From Planctomycetota bacterium (GTDB taxonomy: Bacteria > Planctomycetota > B15-G4): a stretch of DNA of 64,000 bases. The position numbers and the translations under genes are program-made. This document shows, in pieces, positions 8,791-17,342 of this stretch (positions are counted from its first letter, which is position 1; every line of letters starts with the position of its first letter). The notes under the pieces are model-generated. The model did no database searches. It saw only the letters and a program-made list of their open reading frames with translations, and was not told where the DNA came from. The stretch is from NCBI GenBank assembly GCA_020638905.1, contig JACKHP010000020.1:13862-77861 (forward strand). The letters run 5' to 3'.

Positions 8791-9201
8791 ATGGCCTACA
8801 GCGACAAGGTCCTCGACCACTACGAGCATCCCCGCAACGTCGGGAGCCTGAACAAGGACGACAAGCACGTCGGCACCGGCGTCGTCGGCGCCCCCGAGTG
8901 CGGCGACGTGATGAAGCTGCAGATCAAGGTCAACGACGCGGGCGTCATCGAGGACGCCAAGTTCAAGACCTTCGGCTGCGGCTCGGCCATCGCGAGCTCG
9001 AGCCTGGCCACCGAGTGGGTCAAGGGCAAGACCGTCGACGAGGCGCTCCAGATCAAGAACACCGACATCGTCGAGGAGCTCTCGCTCCCGCCGGTCAAGA
9101 TCCACTGTTCGGTGCTCGCCGAGGACGCCATCAAGGCGGCGCTCGAGGACTACCGCCGCAAGAACGGCCTCGTGCCGGCCGAGGAGCCGGCCAAGGGCTG
9201 A
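8791..9201 (+). CDS. iscU: Fe-S cluster scaffold IscU
   Basis: 136 aa. Scaffold on which [2Fe-2S] and [4Fe-4S] clusters are built. The three ligand cysteines are Cys37 (GAPECGDV), Cys63 (FGCGSAIASSS) and Cys106 (KIHCSVLAEDAI), with Asp39 next to the first. The chaperone-recognition motif LPPVK is intact at residues 99-103, which fits the hscB-hscA genes downstream. Start at MAYSDKVLDHYEHPRN, typical for the family. A 72-nt gap separates it from iscS; I see no strong terminator or promoter in it. Confidence 0.97.
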   Translation: MAYSDKVLDHYEHPRNVGSLNKDDKHVGTGVVGAPECGDVMKLQIKVNDAGVIEDAKFKTFGCGSAIASSSLATEWVKGKTVDEALQIKNTDIVEELSLPPVKIHCSVLAEDAIKAALEDYRRKNGLVPAEEPAKG

Positions 9202-9242
9202 GCCCGCCGTCCCGCCCCGCCCCCCCCGCACACGACACCATC

Positions 9243-9626
9243 ATGAGCACCGACGTCAGCAGCACGACCGACACGACCGAGACCGGCGGTGACGAGTCCG
9301 TGCAGATCACCGAGCGCGCCGCGAAGGAGTTCCGGCACGTCCTGTCGCGCAAGGGCCTGCCCGAGGACACGGGCATGCGCATCTCGGTCAAGGGCGGTGG
9401 CTGCTCGGGGTTCGAGTACCAGCTCGACATCGACTCGCATCCGGCCGACGAGTTCGACGTCGAGACCGTCCAGCACGGCATCCGTGTGGTGGTCGACATG
9501 AAGAGCGAGTTCTACATGGCCGGCACGACGATCGACTTCAACGACGGCCTCATGGACCGCGGCTTCACCTTCACCAACCCCCTGGCGAGCGGGACCTGCG
9601 GCTGCGGCTCCTCGTTCTCGATCTGA
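9243..9626 (+). CDS. iscA: A-type Fe-S carrier IscA
   Basis: 127 aa. HesB/IscA fold with the three conserved cysteines Cys54 (GGGCSGFEYQ), Cys119 and Cys121 (GTCGCGSSF). It starts at ATG 9243 and has a non-conserved Ser/Thr-rich N-terminal extension of about 18 residues before QITERAAKEF, longer than most IscA proteins. It probably carries clusters or iron from the scaffold to apo-proteins. A second A-type protein is encoded at 21917-22243 in this window. It is 4 nt upstream of hscB. Confidence 0.93.
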   Translation: MSTDVSSTTDTTETGGDESVQITERAAKEFRHVLSRKGLPEDTGMRISVKGGGCSGFEYQLDIDSHPADEFDVETVQHGIRVVVDMKSEFYMAGTTIDFNDGLMDRGFTFTNPLASGTCGCGSSFSI

Positions 9627-9630
9627 CGCG

Positions 9631-10311
9631 ATGACGGGCCTCGACCTCGTCGGCCACGTCCCGCCGTGCCCGTCCTGCGGCGCACCGTCGCCGGGGAGCA
9701 CGCTCGTGTGCCTGGTCTGCGGCAGCGTGCTCGACGAGCCCGCGCACGCCAACCACTTCACCCGCCTGGGCATCGACCCGCTCGTGCCGTTCGACGCCGC
9801 CGACGCCGAGGCTCGCTACATCCGGCTGTCACGCGCGCTGCACCCCGACCACCACGGCGGCACCGACGCCGACAGCCAGTTCGCGGCCGTCGAACTGAGC
9901 GCGAAGCTCAACGAGGCCTACACGACGCTGCTCGACGAGCAGCGCCGTCACGAGTACCTGCTCTCGCTGCTCGATCCCGACGCGCTCGAGAAGCACAAGA
10001 CCCTCGCCCCCGACTTCCTCATGGAGGCGATGGAACTGTCCGAGGAGCTCGAGGACGCGCGCACGCGCGGCTGCCGGGCGACGATCGAGCGCATCGCCTC
10101 GCTCGCCAAGGACGAGATCGACGAGCGGATGAAGAACGTCACGATGGCCTGCCGTCACACGATGGAGCGCATCGCCGCCCAGCAGGCCCACGGGAACGGC
10201 GCCGGCGGCGTCCCGAGCCGTCCCCTGACGCTGTGGAACACCGACAAGATCGCGACCCTGCTGCACCAGGCCCGGGTCTACCGCCGCATCCTCCGCGACA
10301 CACAGAGATGA
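9631..10311 (+). CDS. hscB: Fe-S co-chaperone HscB with N-terminal zinc ribbon
   Basis: 226 aa. J-domain co-chaperone that brings IscU to HscA and stimulates its ATPase. The J-domain HPD is at residues 71-73 (RALHPDHHGG), followed by the HscB C-terminal helical region (FLMEAMELSEELEDA). It differs from the E. coli protein in an N-terminal CxxC...CxxC ribbon (Cys13, Cys16, Cys27, Cys30), which recalls the metal-binding N-terminus of eukaryotic HSC20. The final four bases overlap hscA (ATGA, 10308-10311), so the two chaperones are translationally coupled. Confidence 0.92.
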   Translation: MTGLDLVGHVPPCPSCGAPSPGSTLVCLVCGSVLDEPAHANHFTRLGIDPLVPFDAADAEARYIRLSRALHPDHHGGTDADSQFAAVELSAKLNEAYTTLLDEQRRHEYLLSLLDPDALEKHKTLAPDFLMEAMELSEELEDARTRGCRATIERIASLAKDEIDERMKNVTMACRHTMERIAAQQAHGNGAGGVPSRPLTLWNTDKIATLLHQARVYRRILRDTQR

Positions 10312-12158
10312 CCGACCCAGACCAGACCAGCGACATCGTCATCGGCATCGACCTCGGCACCACGAACTCGCTCGCGGCCGTGGTCGGCAAGGAAGGCCCG
10401 CGCATCCTGCACGACGCCGACGGACGGGCCCTCATCCCGTCGGTGGTGTCGTTCCTCGACGGCGGGGCCCGCGTCGTCGGCAGCAAGGCGCGCGCCATGT
10501 CGGTCACGAACCCGCGCCGTACGATCCATTCGGTCAAGCGCCTCATGGGACGCGGACTGTCCGACGTGGCCGCCGAGCTGCCGCGGCTCGCGTACGAGGT
10601 GACGACCGACGGCGCGACCGACCTGGCCCGCGTGTCGGTCGACGGACGGCTCTACACGCCACAGGAGATCTCGGCCATGGTGCTGACCGAGGTCAAGCAG
10701 GTGGCCGAGGCCGCGCTCGGGCGCACGGTCGAGAAGGCGGTCATCACCGTCCCGGCGTACTTCGACGACGCGCAGCGGCAGGCCACGCGCGACGCCGCCC
10801 GCATCGCGGGACTGACCGCGCTGCGCATCGTGAACGAGCCCACCGCCGCGGCGCTCGCCTACGGCCTCGACACCTCCCGCGAGGGCACCGTCGTGGTCTA
10901 CGACCTGGGCGGCGGCACCTTCGACGTCTCGGTACTCAAGATCACCCAGGGCGTCTACAAGGTCGCGTCCACCTCCGGCGACACGCACCTGGGCGGCGAC
11001 GACTTCGACAACGCGATCATCGACCGCATCCTCGAGCTCGTGGCCGCCAAGACCGGCTACGACCTCAAGGTGCACCCGCAGGCGCTGCAGCAGATCCGGC
11101 TCTCGGCCGAGAGCATGAAGGTCGAGCTCTCCGCGGGCGAGACCAGCACGCTCGAGATCGAGCTCGACGCGGGCGAACCGTTCCGCTTCACGCTCACGCG
11201 CGCCGAGTTCGAGGACCTGATCCGCGCCCGGCTCGACGAGACGATCGCCTGCTGCAAGGCCGCCCTGGCCGACGCGAAGATCTCGACCGGCGACGTCGAC
11301 GAGGTGGTGCTCGTGGGCGGTTCGACGCGCATCCCGCTCGTGCGACGCATGGTCGAGGAGACCTTCGGACGCACGCCGCACACCGAGCTCGATCCCGACC
11401 GCGTGGTGGCGCTCGGCGCGGCGATCCAGGCCAGCGTGCTGGCCGGCGGCAACCGCGACCTGCTGCTGCTCGACGTGATCCCGCTCTCGCTCGGCATCGA
11501 GACCGTGGGCGGCGCGTTCGCCAAGCTCGTCACGCGCAACTCGACCGTGCCGTGCCGCGCGAAGGAGATGTTCTCGACCTCGGTCGACGACCAGACCGCG
11601 ATCGACATCAACGTCTTCCAGGGCGAGCGCGAGCTCGTGCGCGACTGCCGCAAGCTGGGCGCGTTCAAGCTGCGCGGCTTCCCTCCCATGCCGGCCGGCC
11701 TGCCGCGCGTCGAGGTGACCTTCCTGGTCGACGCCGACGGCGTCCTGACCGTGACGGCGAAGGAGCAGCGCAGCGGCGCCGAGGCGTCGATCGACGTCGT
11801 CCCCAGCCACGGGCTCACGCGCGACGAGGTCAAGGGCATCATCCGCGAATCGATCGCCAAGGCGCGGGAGGACTTCGCGCACCGCGAGCTCGTCGAGCTG
11901 CGCAACAAGGCACACAACCTCGTCGTCGGGACGAAGCGCGTCCTGGCCATGCCCGAGATGCCCTTCACCGACGCCCAGCGCGACGACCTGCACTCGTGCA
12001 TCGCCGAACTCGAGCGGCTCTCGCACGGCGACGACGCCAAGGCGCTCTCGAAGGCCTGCGACGCGTTCGGCGAGAAGACCCAGGCGCTGGCCGACGAGGC
12101 CATCGGCGCGGCCATCAAGGCCGAGTTGAACAAGGAACTCGGCCGCCTGCCGTCGTAG
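10308..12158 (+). CDS. hscA: Fe-S assembly chaperone HscA (Hsp70 type)
   Basis: 616 aa, the same length class as E. coli HscA. ATPase domain motifs: GIDLGTTNSLAAVV, VTVPAYFDDAQRQATRDAA, IVNEPTAAALAYG, VYDLGGGTFDVSVL and VLVGGSTRIPLVR; then the interdomain linker LLLDVIPLSLGIETVGG and a substrate-binding domain with the shortened lid typical of HscA. It acts on the LPPVK motif of IscU to release clusters. Its place after hscB and before iscX, rather than with grpE, supports HscA and not DnaK. Confidence 0.94.
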   Translation: MTDPDQTSDIVIGIDLGTTNSLAAVVGKEGPRILHDADGRALIPSVVSFLDGGARVVGSKARAMSVTNPRRTIHSVKRLMGRGLSDVAAELPRLAYEVTTDGATDLARVSVDGRLYTPQEISAMVLTEVKQVAEAALGRTVEKAVITVPAYFDDAQRQATRDAARIAGLTALRIVNEPTAAALAYGLDTSREGTVVVYDLGGGTFDVSVLKITQGVYKVASTSGDTHLGGDDFDNAIIDRILELVAAKTGYDLKVHPQALQQIRLSAESMKVELSAGETSTLEIELDAGEPFRFTLTRAEFEDLIRARLDETIACCKAALADAKISTGDVDEVVLVGGSTRIPLVRRMVEETFGRTPHTELDPDRVVALGAAIQASVLAGGNRDLLLLDVIPLSLGIETVGGAFAKLVTRNSTVPCRAKEMFSTSVDDQTAIDINVFQGERELVRDCRKLGAFKLRGFPPMPAGLPRVEVTFLVDADGVLTVTAKEQRSGAEASIDVVPSHGLTRDEVKGIIRESIAKAREDFAHRELVELRNKAHNLVVGTKRVLAMPEMPFTDAQRDDLHSCIAELERLSHGDDAKALSKACDAFGEKTQALADEAIGAAIKAELNKELGRLPS

Positions 12159-12186
12159 GATGGTCGTCCGCGCCGCGGAGGAGACC

Positions 12187-12399
12187 ATGGACGAGATCAC
12201 CTGGACCGACACCGAGGAGATCGGGTTCCGGCTCGCCGACGCGCATCCCGACGTCGACCCGCTCTCGGTGCGCTTCACCGACCTGCACGCGTGGGTCGTG
12301 GCGCTGCCCGGCTTCGTCGGCGACCCGAAGAAGAGCGGCGAGAAGATCCTCGAGGCGATCCAGATGGCCTGGTTCGAAGAGTCGAAGGACCGCGAGTAG
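12187..12399 (+). CDS. iscX: Fe-S assembly protein IscX
   Basis: 70 aa, a very close match to IscX (DUF528): WTDTEEIGFRLADAHPDVDP, then VRFTDLHAWVVALPGF, and the tail KKSGEKILEAIQMAW. IscX binds IscS and modulates desulfurase activity, probably in step with iron supply. ATG 12187 is chosen; the frame runs back to 12160 but the extra residues are not part of the family. It closes the isc group. In many proteobacteria a ferredoxin gene sits between hscA and iscX; none is present here. A possible internal promoter element TAGGAT lies at 12156-12161. Confidence 0.93.
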   Translation: MDEITWTDTEEIGFRLADAHPDVDPLSVRFTDLHAWVVALPGFVGDPKKSGEKILEAIQMAWFEESKDRE

Positions 12400-12413
12400 C
12401 CGGAGACGATCGC

Positions 12414-12860
12414 TTGGCCGCCTACGAGACCGTCCTGCCCGTGCGCTTCGGCCAGGTCGACTACGCGGGGATCATGTTCTACCCGCGCTTCTTCGAGAAC
12501 TTCCACGCGGTCTTCGAGGACATGTTCGGCGAGCGCCTCGGCGTGCCGTACATGTCGATCCTGACCGACCGGTGCCTGGGCTTCCCGACGGTCTCGATCA
12601 CGACCGACTTCCGGCGGCCGTTCCGCTTCGGCGAGCCGATGCGCCTGCGCCTCGACGTGGTCGCGCTTGGACGCAGCTCGATCACGTTCCGCTACCGGGG
12701 CTTCAACGGCGACGAGCAGACGCCGTCGGTCGAGGCGCGCGGCACGGTGGTCGTGATCGACCTCGACACGTTCGAGACGTTGCCGATCCCCGACGACATC
12801 CGCGCGGTCTGCGAAGACCTGCGGGCCGACGAGGGCGTGCCCGGCGCCGAGGACGCGTGA
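12414..12860 (+). CDS. 4-hydroxybenzoyl-CoA thioesterase family hotdog protein
   Basis: 148 aa from a TTG at 12414, with GGAG 8 nt upstream. The N-terminus VRFGQVDYAGIMFYPRFFE carries the catalytic Asp (Asp16) in the QVDxAGIxFYPxF pattern of acyl-CoA thioesterases of the 4HBT/YbgC group, and the central ITTDFRRPFRFGE and the SITFRYR strands fit the hotdog fold. Substrate cannot be told. It sits 14 nt after iscX and overlaps the next gene by GTGA, so it is in the same transcription unit, but I know of no Fe-S role for it. Confidence 0.85.
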   Translation: MAAYETVLPVRFGQVDYAGIMFYPRFFENFHAVFEDMFGERLGVPYMSILTDRCLGFPTVSITTDFRRPFRFGEPMRLRLDVVALGRSSITFRYRGFNGDEQTPSVEARGTVVVIDLDTFETLPIPDDIRAVCEDLRADEGVPGAEDA

Positions 12861-14266
12861 GCCTCCCCGGCGCGGCCGGACGTGCGGTGCGCGGCCGCGT
12901 GCCGCGCCGCCGGCACGCGCTACGCGCCGCGACGCGTGCCGTCCTGCGACGCGCGGCGACGGTCCTCGCGTCACTGGCGGCGGCGACGTGCCTCGGTTGC
13001 GGGCGACCCGCCTCCGCACCGCCTCCGCGGGTGCTGGTGCTGGTGATCGACGCGGCCCACGCGCACCACCTCTCGTGCGAGTCGGGCCCCGAGGGCCTCA
13101 CCCCGCACATCGACGCGCTGGCCGCGCGCGGACGGCGCTTCTCGCGCGCCTACTCGAACAACACGTGGACGCTCCCGTCGACCGTCTCGCTCTTCACGGG
13201 CCAGCTCCAGGAGTCGCACGGCGTGGTCACCAACCAGCACGTGGTCGACGACTCGCTCACGCTGCTGCCCGAGCGCTTCCGCGAGGCCGGCTACCACACG
13301 GGCGCGTTCGTGCAGAACATCTACGCCTCGTCGGTGCACGGCCTCGACCACGGCTTCGACGACTACCACTACTACTCGATCACCGCCGGCCCCCATCCCT
13401 ACACGGCCTTCGGCGACACCGCCCGCTGGATGGACGCCCACGCCGACGAGCGCTGGTTCCTGTACCTGCACGTCCGGCGGCCGCACTCGCCCTACGACCC
13501 GAGCCCGCTCGCGCTGGCGTCCCTCGCGCCGGGCGAGCCGCTCGGCAGCGATCCGCGCGACGACGACCTGATGCGCGCCGACTCGCGCCTGCCCGACGGG
13601 GCCACCGACGACGAGCGCGCGCGCATCGAGACGCTCTACCGCGCGAACCTCTCCACCGTCGACGACGACCTGGCCGACATCCTGCGCCGCGCGGCTCACG
13701 ACCCGCAGATGCTCGTGGTGCTGCTCTCCGACCACGGCGAGGCCCTCGGCGAACACGGACACTTCGGGCACGGCTACCAGCTCGACGAGGAGAACCTCCA
13801 CATCCCGATGGTGTTCGCCGGACCGGACGTGGCCCCCGGCGTCGACGACTCGCCCGCGTGCACCGTCGACGTGACGCAGACGCTCGTCGAGCTGTGCGCG
13901 CTGCGCGCCCTCCCCGGCCCGCTCGCGGGGACGTCGCTCGTGCCGCGGCTGCACGGCGAGTCCGTCGGCGACGGGCGTCCGATCGCGATCTCGGGCCGCT
14001 ACAACGTGGGCGCCGTGCCGCGCCAGGGCGTGCTGCACGGCCGGTTGCTGCTCGTGCTCGAGGCCGACGGGACGTCCTCGCTGCGCGACCTCGTCGACGA
14101 TCCCGGCGGCGCGCACGACCTGACGGACGCGCACCGCGACGAGGCCGCGCGATTGCTCGACCTCGCCGAGCGGCGCCGCGAATCCGGGTCCGGACTGGCC
14201 GAGCGCGCGCGCGTCGACATGTCCACGCACGACGCCGAGCTGCGCGCGCTGGGCTACGTCCGCTGA
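12857..14266 (+). CDS. sulfatase-fold protein with Thr at the formylglycine position
   Basis: 469 aa from a GTG overlapping the previous stop. A basic N-terminus and a hydrophobic stretch ending in TCLGCG suggest export, possibly as a lipoprotein although the lipobox is not ideal. The alkaline phosphatase/sulfatase fold is shown by VLVLVIDAAHAHHLS, LTPHIDALAARGRRF, LSDHGEALGEHGHFGHG and a C-terminal ALGYVR. The position that is Cys/Ser (matured to formylglycine) in true sulfatases is Thr105 in NNTWTLPSTVSLFTG, and the following Arg is also Thr. A phospho- rather than sulfo-transfer activity is therefore possible; activity is unknown. Confidence 0.8.
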   Translation: MSLPGAAGRAVRGRVPRRRHALRAATRAVLRRAATVLASLAAATCLGCGRPASAPPPRVLVLVIDAAHAHHLSCESGPEGLTPHIDALAARGRRFSRAYSNNTWTLPSTVSLFTGQLQESHGVVTNQHVVDDSLTLLPERFREAGYHTGAFVQNIYASSVHGLDHGFDDYHYYSITAGPHPYTAFGDTARWMDAHADERWFLYLHVRRPHSPYDPSPLALASLAPGEPLGSDPRDDDLMRADSRLPDGATDDERARIETLYRANLSTVDDDLADILRRAAHDPQMLVVLLSDHGEALGEHGHFGHGYQLDEENLHIPMVFAGPDVAPGVDDSPACTVDVTQTLVELCALRALPGPLAGTSLVPRLHGESVGDGRPIAISGRYNVGAVPRQGVLHGRLLLVLEADGTSSLRDLVDDPGGAHDLTDAHRDEAARLLDLAERRRESGSGLAERARVDMSTHDAELRALGYVR

Positions 14267-14276
14267 GCCGGACGGC

Positions 14277-14305
14277 TTGCATGATCCGCGCGCCACACCT
14301 ATCGT
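14277..14305 (+). promoter_or_regulatory. predicted promoter of the M61 peptidase gene
   Basis: TTGCAT (14277-14282), a 17-nt spacer and TATCGT (14300-14305). The -10 lies only 13 nt before ATG 14319, so the mRNA leader would be very short or absent. The hexamer TTGCAT is the same as in the isc promoter. Confidence 0.5.
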
Positions 14306-14318
14306 CGCGCCCACCTCC

Positions 14319-16295
14319 ATGATGCTCCGAGACCCCATCGCGACCGCCCGCGCGCGGGCCAGGCTGTCGATCGCGGCAGGCCTGCTCCTGTCGCTGGCGA
14401 TCCCCCGCCCCGCCGTCGCGGCGCGGCCACCCGAGGACGACACGGTGATCCGCTACCACGTGCGCCTGCCCCAGCACTCCGCCCACCGCGTCGACGTACG
14501 CATGACGCTCGACGACGTGACCGAGCCGACCGTCGACGTCTCGATGCCGGTCTGGACGCCCGGCAGCTACCTCGTGCGCGAGTTCGCGCGCAACGTGCTC
14601 GACCTCTCGGCGTCCGACGACGCGGGACGCGGGCTCGCGGTGACGAAGGTCGACAAGAACACCTGGCGCGTCACCACCGGCGGTGCGTCGTCCCTGCACG
14701 TCGACTACACGCTCTACGCCAACGAGCGCTCGGTGCGTACCAATCACGTCGACGCCGACCACGCCTTCCTCTCGCCCGCGGCCACCTTCCTGTGGCGGGA
14801 CGGGCACCTCGCGGTGCCGCACGCCGTCTCGTTCGAGCTGCCCGCCGGATGGCACGCGTTCACCGCCGCTCCCGCCGACGGCGACGGATTCCTGCTGCCC
14901 GACTACGACGCGCTCGTCGACACCCCGTTCGAGCTCGGCCCGCACGTCTCGACCGAGTTCACCCTCGACGACGTGACGCACCGCGTGGTCATGGCCGGAC
15001 GGACCGACCTGCGCCCCGACGACCTGGCCGCCGACGTCAAGTCGATCACGCGCGAGGTCTCAGAGGTCTTCGGCTTCCTGCCGTTCCCGTCGTACACGTT
15101 CCTGATGGAGTTCACCGACTCCGGCGGCGGCGGACTCGAACACAAGGACTCGAGCGTCTGCATGACGTCGGCCTGGGACGTGGAGAAGCCCGACAAGTAC
15201 CGGCGCTTCCTGTCGCTCGTGGCGCACGAGTACTTCCACGCCTGGAACGTGAAGCGCTTCCGCCCCGAGGCCCTGGGGCCCTTCGACTACGACCGCGAGA
15301 ACTACACGCCCGACCTGTGGGTCGCCGAGGGCATCACGTCGTACTACGACGACCTCTGCACGCTGCGCGCGGGCTTCGCCGACAAGGTCGACGACTACCT
15401 CGCGGCGCGCGCCGACGCCTTCCGCGCCGAGGCCGAGCGGCCGGGCGGTCGCCGTTCGAGCCTGGTGCGCTCGTCGCTCGACGCGTGGATCAAGTTCTAC
15501 CGGCCCGACGAGAACAGCGCGAACTCCACCGTCTCGTACTACAGCAAGGGCGCGCTCGTGTCGCTCATGCTCGACCTGCGCATCCGGCGCCTCACCGACG
15601 GACGCGCCTCCCTCGCCGACGCACTGCGCCTGGGCTGGACGCGCTACACCGAGCGCGGCGTGGGGTTCCCGCCGGGCGCCATGCGCGGGCTCGCGTCCGA
15701 GGTGGCCGGCAGCGATCTGTCGGCGTTCTTCGACGCCTACGTCGACGGCACCGTCGAGCTCGACCCCGACCCCGATCTGGCCTGGGTCGGACTGCGCCTG
15801 GCGGTCACTCCCCAGAAGAGCGAGCGCGACCTGCCCGAGGACGACGAGGGATTCCTGCTCGCGCCGTCCCTCGGCATCTCGGTCGAGGACTCGCACGGCC
15901 TGTGTCGCGTCTCGGCGGTCTCGGAGGACGGGCCGGCGTTCGGCGCCGGCCTGAACCACGACGACCTGCTGCTGGCCGTCGACGACATGCGCGTCAGCGC
16001 CTCCACCCTGCAGGACCGGCTCGACCGCACGCGTGGCCCGGTGACGCTGACGTTCTTCCGCGGGCAGACGCTGCGCACCCTCGCGATCGTCCCCCGGCAG
16101 GTGCGTCTCGCGCAGTGGAGGCTCGAACCCGTCACCGGACTGAGCGAGGCGCAGCGCGAGGCGTTCAGGGACTGGACCGCGTGGGAGCACCCGGGTCGTG
16201 CGAGCGCGTCGAGCGCCACCTCGAACGCTGCGGACGTCCCGGCCGCGCCGGACGACGAGGCCGCCGCAACCGCCCGCGAAGCCGCCGACCGCTGA
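14319..16295 (+). CDS. secreted M61 (glycyl aminopeptidase-type) metallopeptidase with PDZ domain
   Basis: 658 aa. A signal sequence follows the start (ARLSIAAGLLLSLAIPRPAVAA). An N-terminal beta-domain with MPVWTPGSYLVREFARNV is typical of M61. The zinc site HEYFHAWNVKR is at residues 303-313 with the third ligand expected in WVAEGITSYYDD. A PDZ-like segment near residues 520-580 (LGISVEDSHGLCRVSAVSEDGPAFGAGL) follows, then a low-complexity Ala/Ser/Asp tail. It should act as a periplasmic zinc aminopeptidase; substrates are unknown. The start could be ATG 14322 as well. It converges on gpsA. Confidence 0.9.
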   Translation: MMLRDPIATARARARLSIAAGLLLSLAIPRPAVAARPPEDDTVIRYHVRLPQHSAHRVDVRMTLDDVTEPTVDVSMPVWTPGSYLVREFARNVLDLSASDDAGRGLAVTKVDKNTWRVTTGGASSLHVDYTLYANERSVRTNHVDADHAFLSPAATFLWRDGHLAVPHAVSFELPAGWHAFTAAPADGDGFLLPDYDALVDTPFELGPHVSTEFTLDDVTHRVVMAGRTDLRPDDLAADVKSITREVSEVFGFLPFPSYTFLMEFTDSGGGGLEHKDSSVCMTSAWDVEKPDKYRRFLSLVAHEYFHAWNVKRFRPEALGPFDYDRENYTPDLWVAEGITSYYDDLCTLRAGFADKVDDYLAARADAFRAEAERPGGRRSSLVRSSLDAWIKFYRPDENSANSTVSYYSKGALVSLMLDLRIRRLTDGRASLADALRLGWTRYTERGVGFPPGAMRGLASEVAGSDLSAFFDAYVDGTVELDPDPDLAWVGLRLAVTPQKSERDLPEDDEGFLLAPSLGISVEDSHGLCRVSAVSEDGPAFGAGLNHDDLLLAVDDMRVSASTLQDRLDRTRGPVTLTFFRGQTLRTLAIVPRQVRLAQWRLEPVTGLSEAQREAFRDWTAWEHPGRASASSATSNAADVPAAPDDEAAATAREAADR

Positions 16296-16302
16296 GCGGC
16301 AC

Positions 16303-16329
16303 GGCGCCCGGGCGCCCCGCGCGCGCGGG
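16303..16329. terminator. GC-rich hairpins between M61 peptidase and gpsA
   Basis: Two adjoining inverted repeats fill the 51-nt gap between convergent genes: GGCGCC-CG-GGCGCC (16303-16316) and CCCGCG-CG-CGCGGG (16316-16329). They probably act as a bidirectional terminator; no U-tract is present. Confidence 0.4.
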
Positions 16330-16346
16330 ACGCGCCCGTCCGAGCG

Positions 16347-17342
16347 TCAGACCACGATCTCGTCCTTCTGCTGGCGCGTCATGAGGTCGCGCACCGCGAT
16401 CATCGGGTCCTTCCCGGCGTACAGCACCTCGTGGATCTCGCGGCAGATCGGCATGTCGACGCCGTGCTCGCGCGCCAGCTCCATGACCGCCTTGACCGTG
16501 ACCACGCCCTCGGGCACCCCGGGGATCATCGGCAGCACCTCGTCGAGCTGCAGACCGCGTCCCACCTGCTCGCCCACGTAGCGGTTGCGGCCGTGGCGCG
16601 AGACGCACGAGACGACGAGGTCTCCCATGCCCGTCAACCCGTGGAACGTCTCGGGACGTCCGCCGAGGGCCGCTCCCAGGCGCGACATCTCGGCCTGCCC
16701 GCGGGTCAGCAACGCGGCCTTCGTGTTGTCGCCGAAGCCCAGGCCGTCGACCATGCCGCCCGCGATCGAGAGCACGTTCTTGAGCGCGCCGCCCAGCTCG
16801 ACGCCGAGCGGGTCCTCGGACGTGTACACCCGGAAGCGCTCGGTGGTGAAGAGATCCTGGACGCGCAGGGCCAGGCCGGGATCGTCGGAGGCCGCGACCA
16901 CCGCCGTCGGCATGCGAGCCGCGACCTCTTCGGCGTGGGACGGACCCGACAGCACCGCCATCGGACGCGCGCCGGTCACCTCGGCGAGGATCTGCGTCGG
17001 ACGCATGAGCGTCGGGAACTCGAGGCCCTTGGTGGCCGAGATGATCGGGCGTCCCTTGCGCAGGTGCTCGGAGAGGTGCGTCAGCACCTCGCGCAGGTAG
17101 CGGCTCGGCACCGCACACACGATCAGGTCGGCGTGCTCGAAGAAGCCGGGATCGTCGGAGATCGCCACCGCGTCGGGCAGCTTGAAGCCCGGCAGGTAGC
17201 GCCGGTTCTCGCGCGTCCCCTGCATGACCTCGGCGACCTGGCGCGAGTGCGCCCACTGGATCACGGAGGCGCCCCGCTCCGCGAGCACCATCGACAGCGC
17301 GGTGCCCCAGGCACCGTCGCCGAGCACGGCCACGTTTTCCAT
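16347..17342 (-). CDS. gpsA: NAD(P)H-dependent glycerol-3-phosphate dehydrogenase
   Basis: 331 aa. Makes sn-glycerol-3-phosphate from dihydroxyacetone phosphate for phospholipid synthesis. Rossmann motif VAVLGDGAWGTALSMVLA at the N-terminus, then CAVPSRYLREVL, SATKGLE, LSGPSHAEEVA, the catalytic-lysine region GALKNVLSIAGGMVDGLGFGDNTKAAL, and LTGMGDLVVSC-type text. ATG 17342 is preferred; a GTG lies one codon before it. The stop of plsY and this ATG share one base (TGATG), so plsY and gpsA are translationally coupled, supplying and then acylating the same intermediate. Confidence 0.95.
   Translation of the reverse strand: MENVAVLGDGAWGTALSMVLAERGASVIQWAHSRQVAEVMQGTRENRRYLPGFKLPDAVAISDDPGFFEHADLIVCAVPSRYLREVLTHLSEHLRKGRPIISATKGLEFPTLMRPTQILAEVTGARPMAVLSGPSHAEEVAARMPTAVVAASDDPGLALRVQDLFTTERFRVYTSEDPLGVELGGALKNVLSIAGGMVDGLGFGDNTKAALLTRGQAEMSRLGAALGGRPETFHGLTGMGDLVVSCVSRHGRNRYVGEQVGRGLQLDEVLPMIPGVPEGVVTVKAVMELAREHGVDMPICREIHEVLYAGKDPMIAVRDLMTRQQKDEIVV

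Noticed and set aside
12156..12161. TAGGAT as a real internal promoter for iscX
   Set aside because: It overlaps the end of hscA in a tight operon and has no -35; kept only as a remark.
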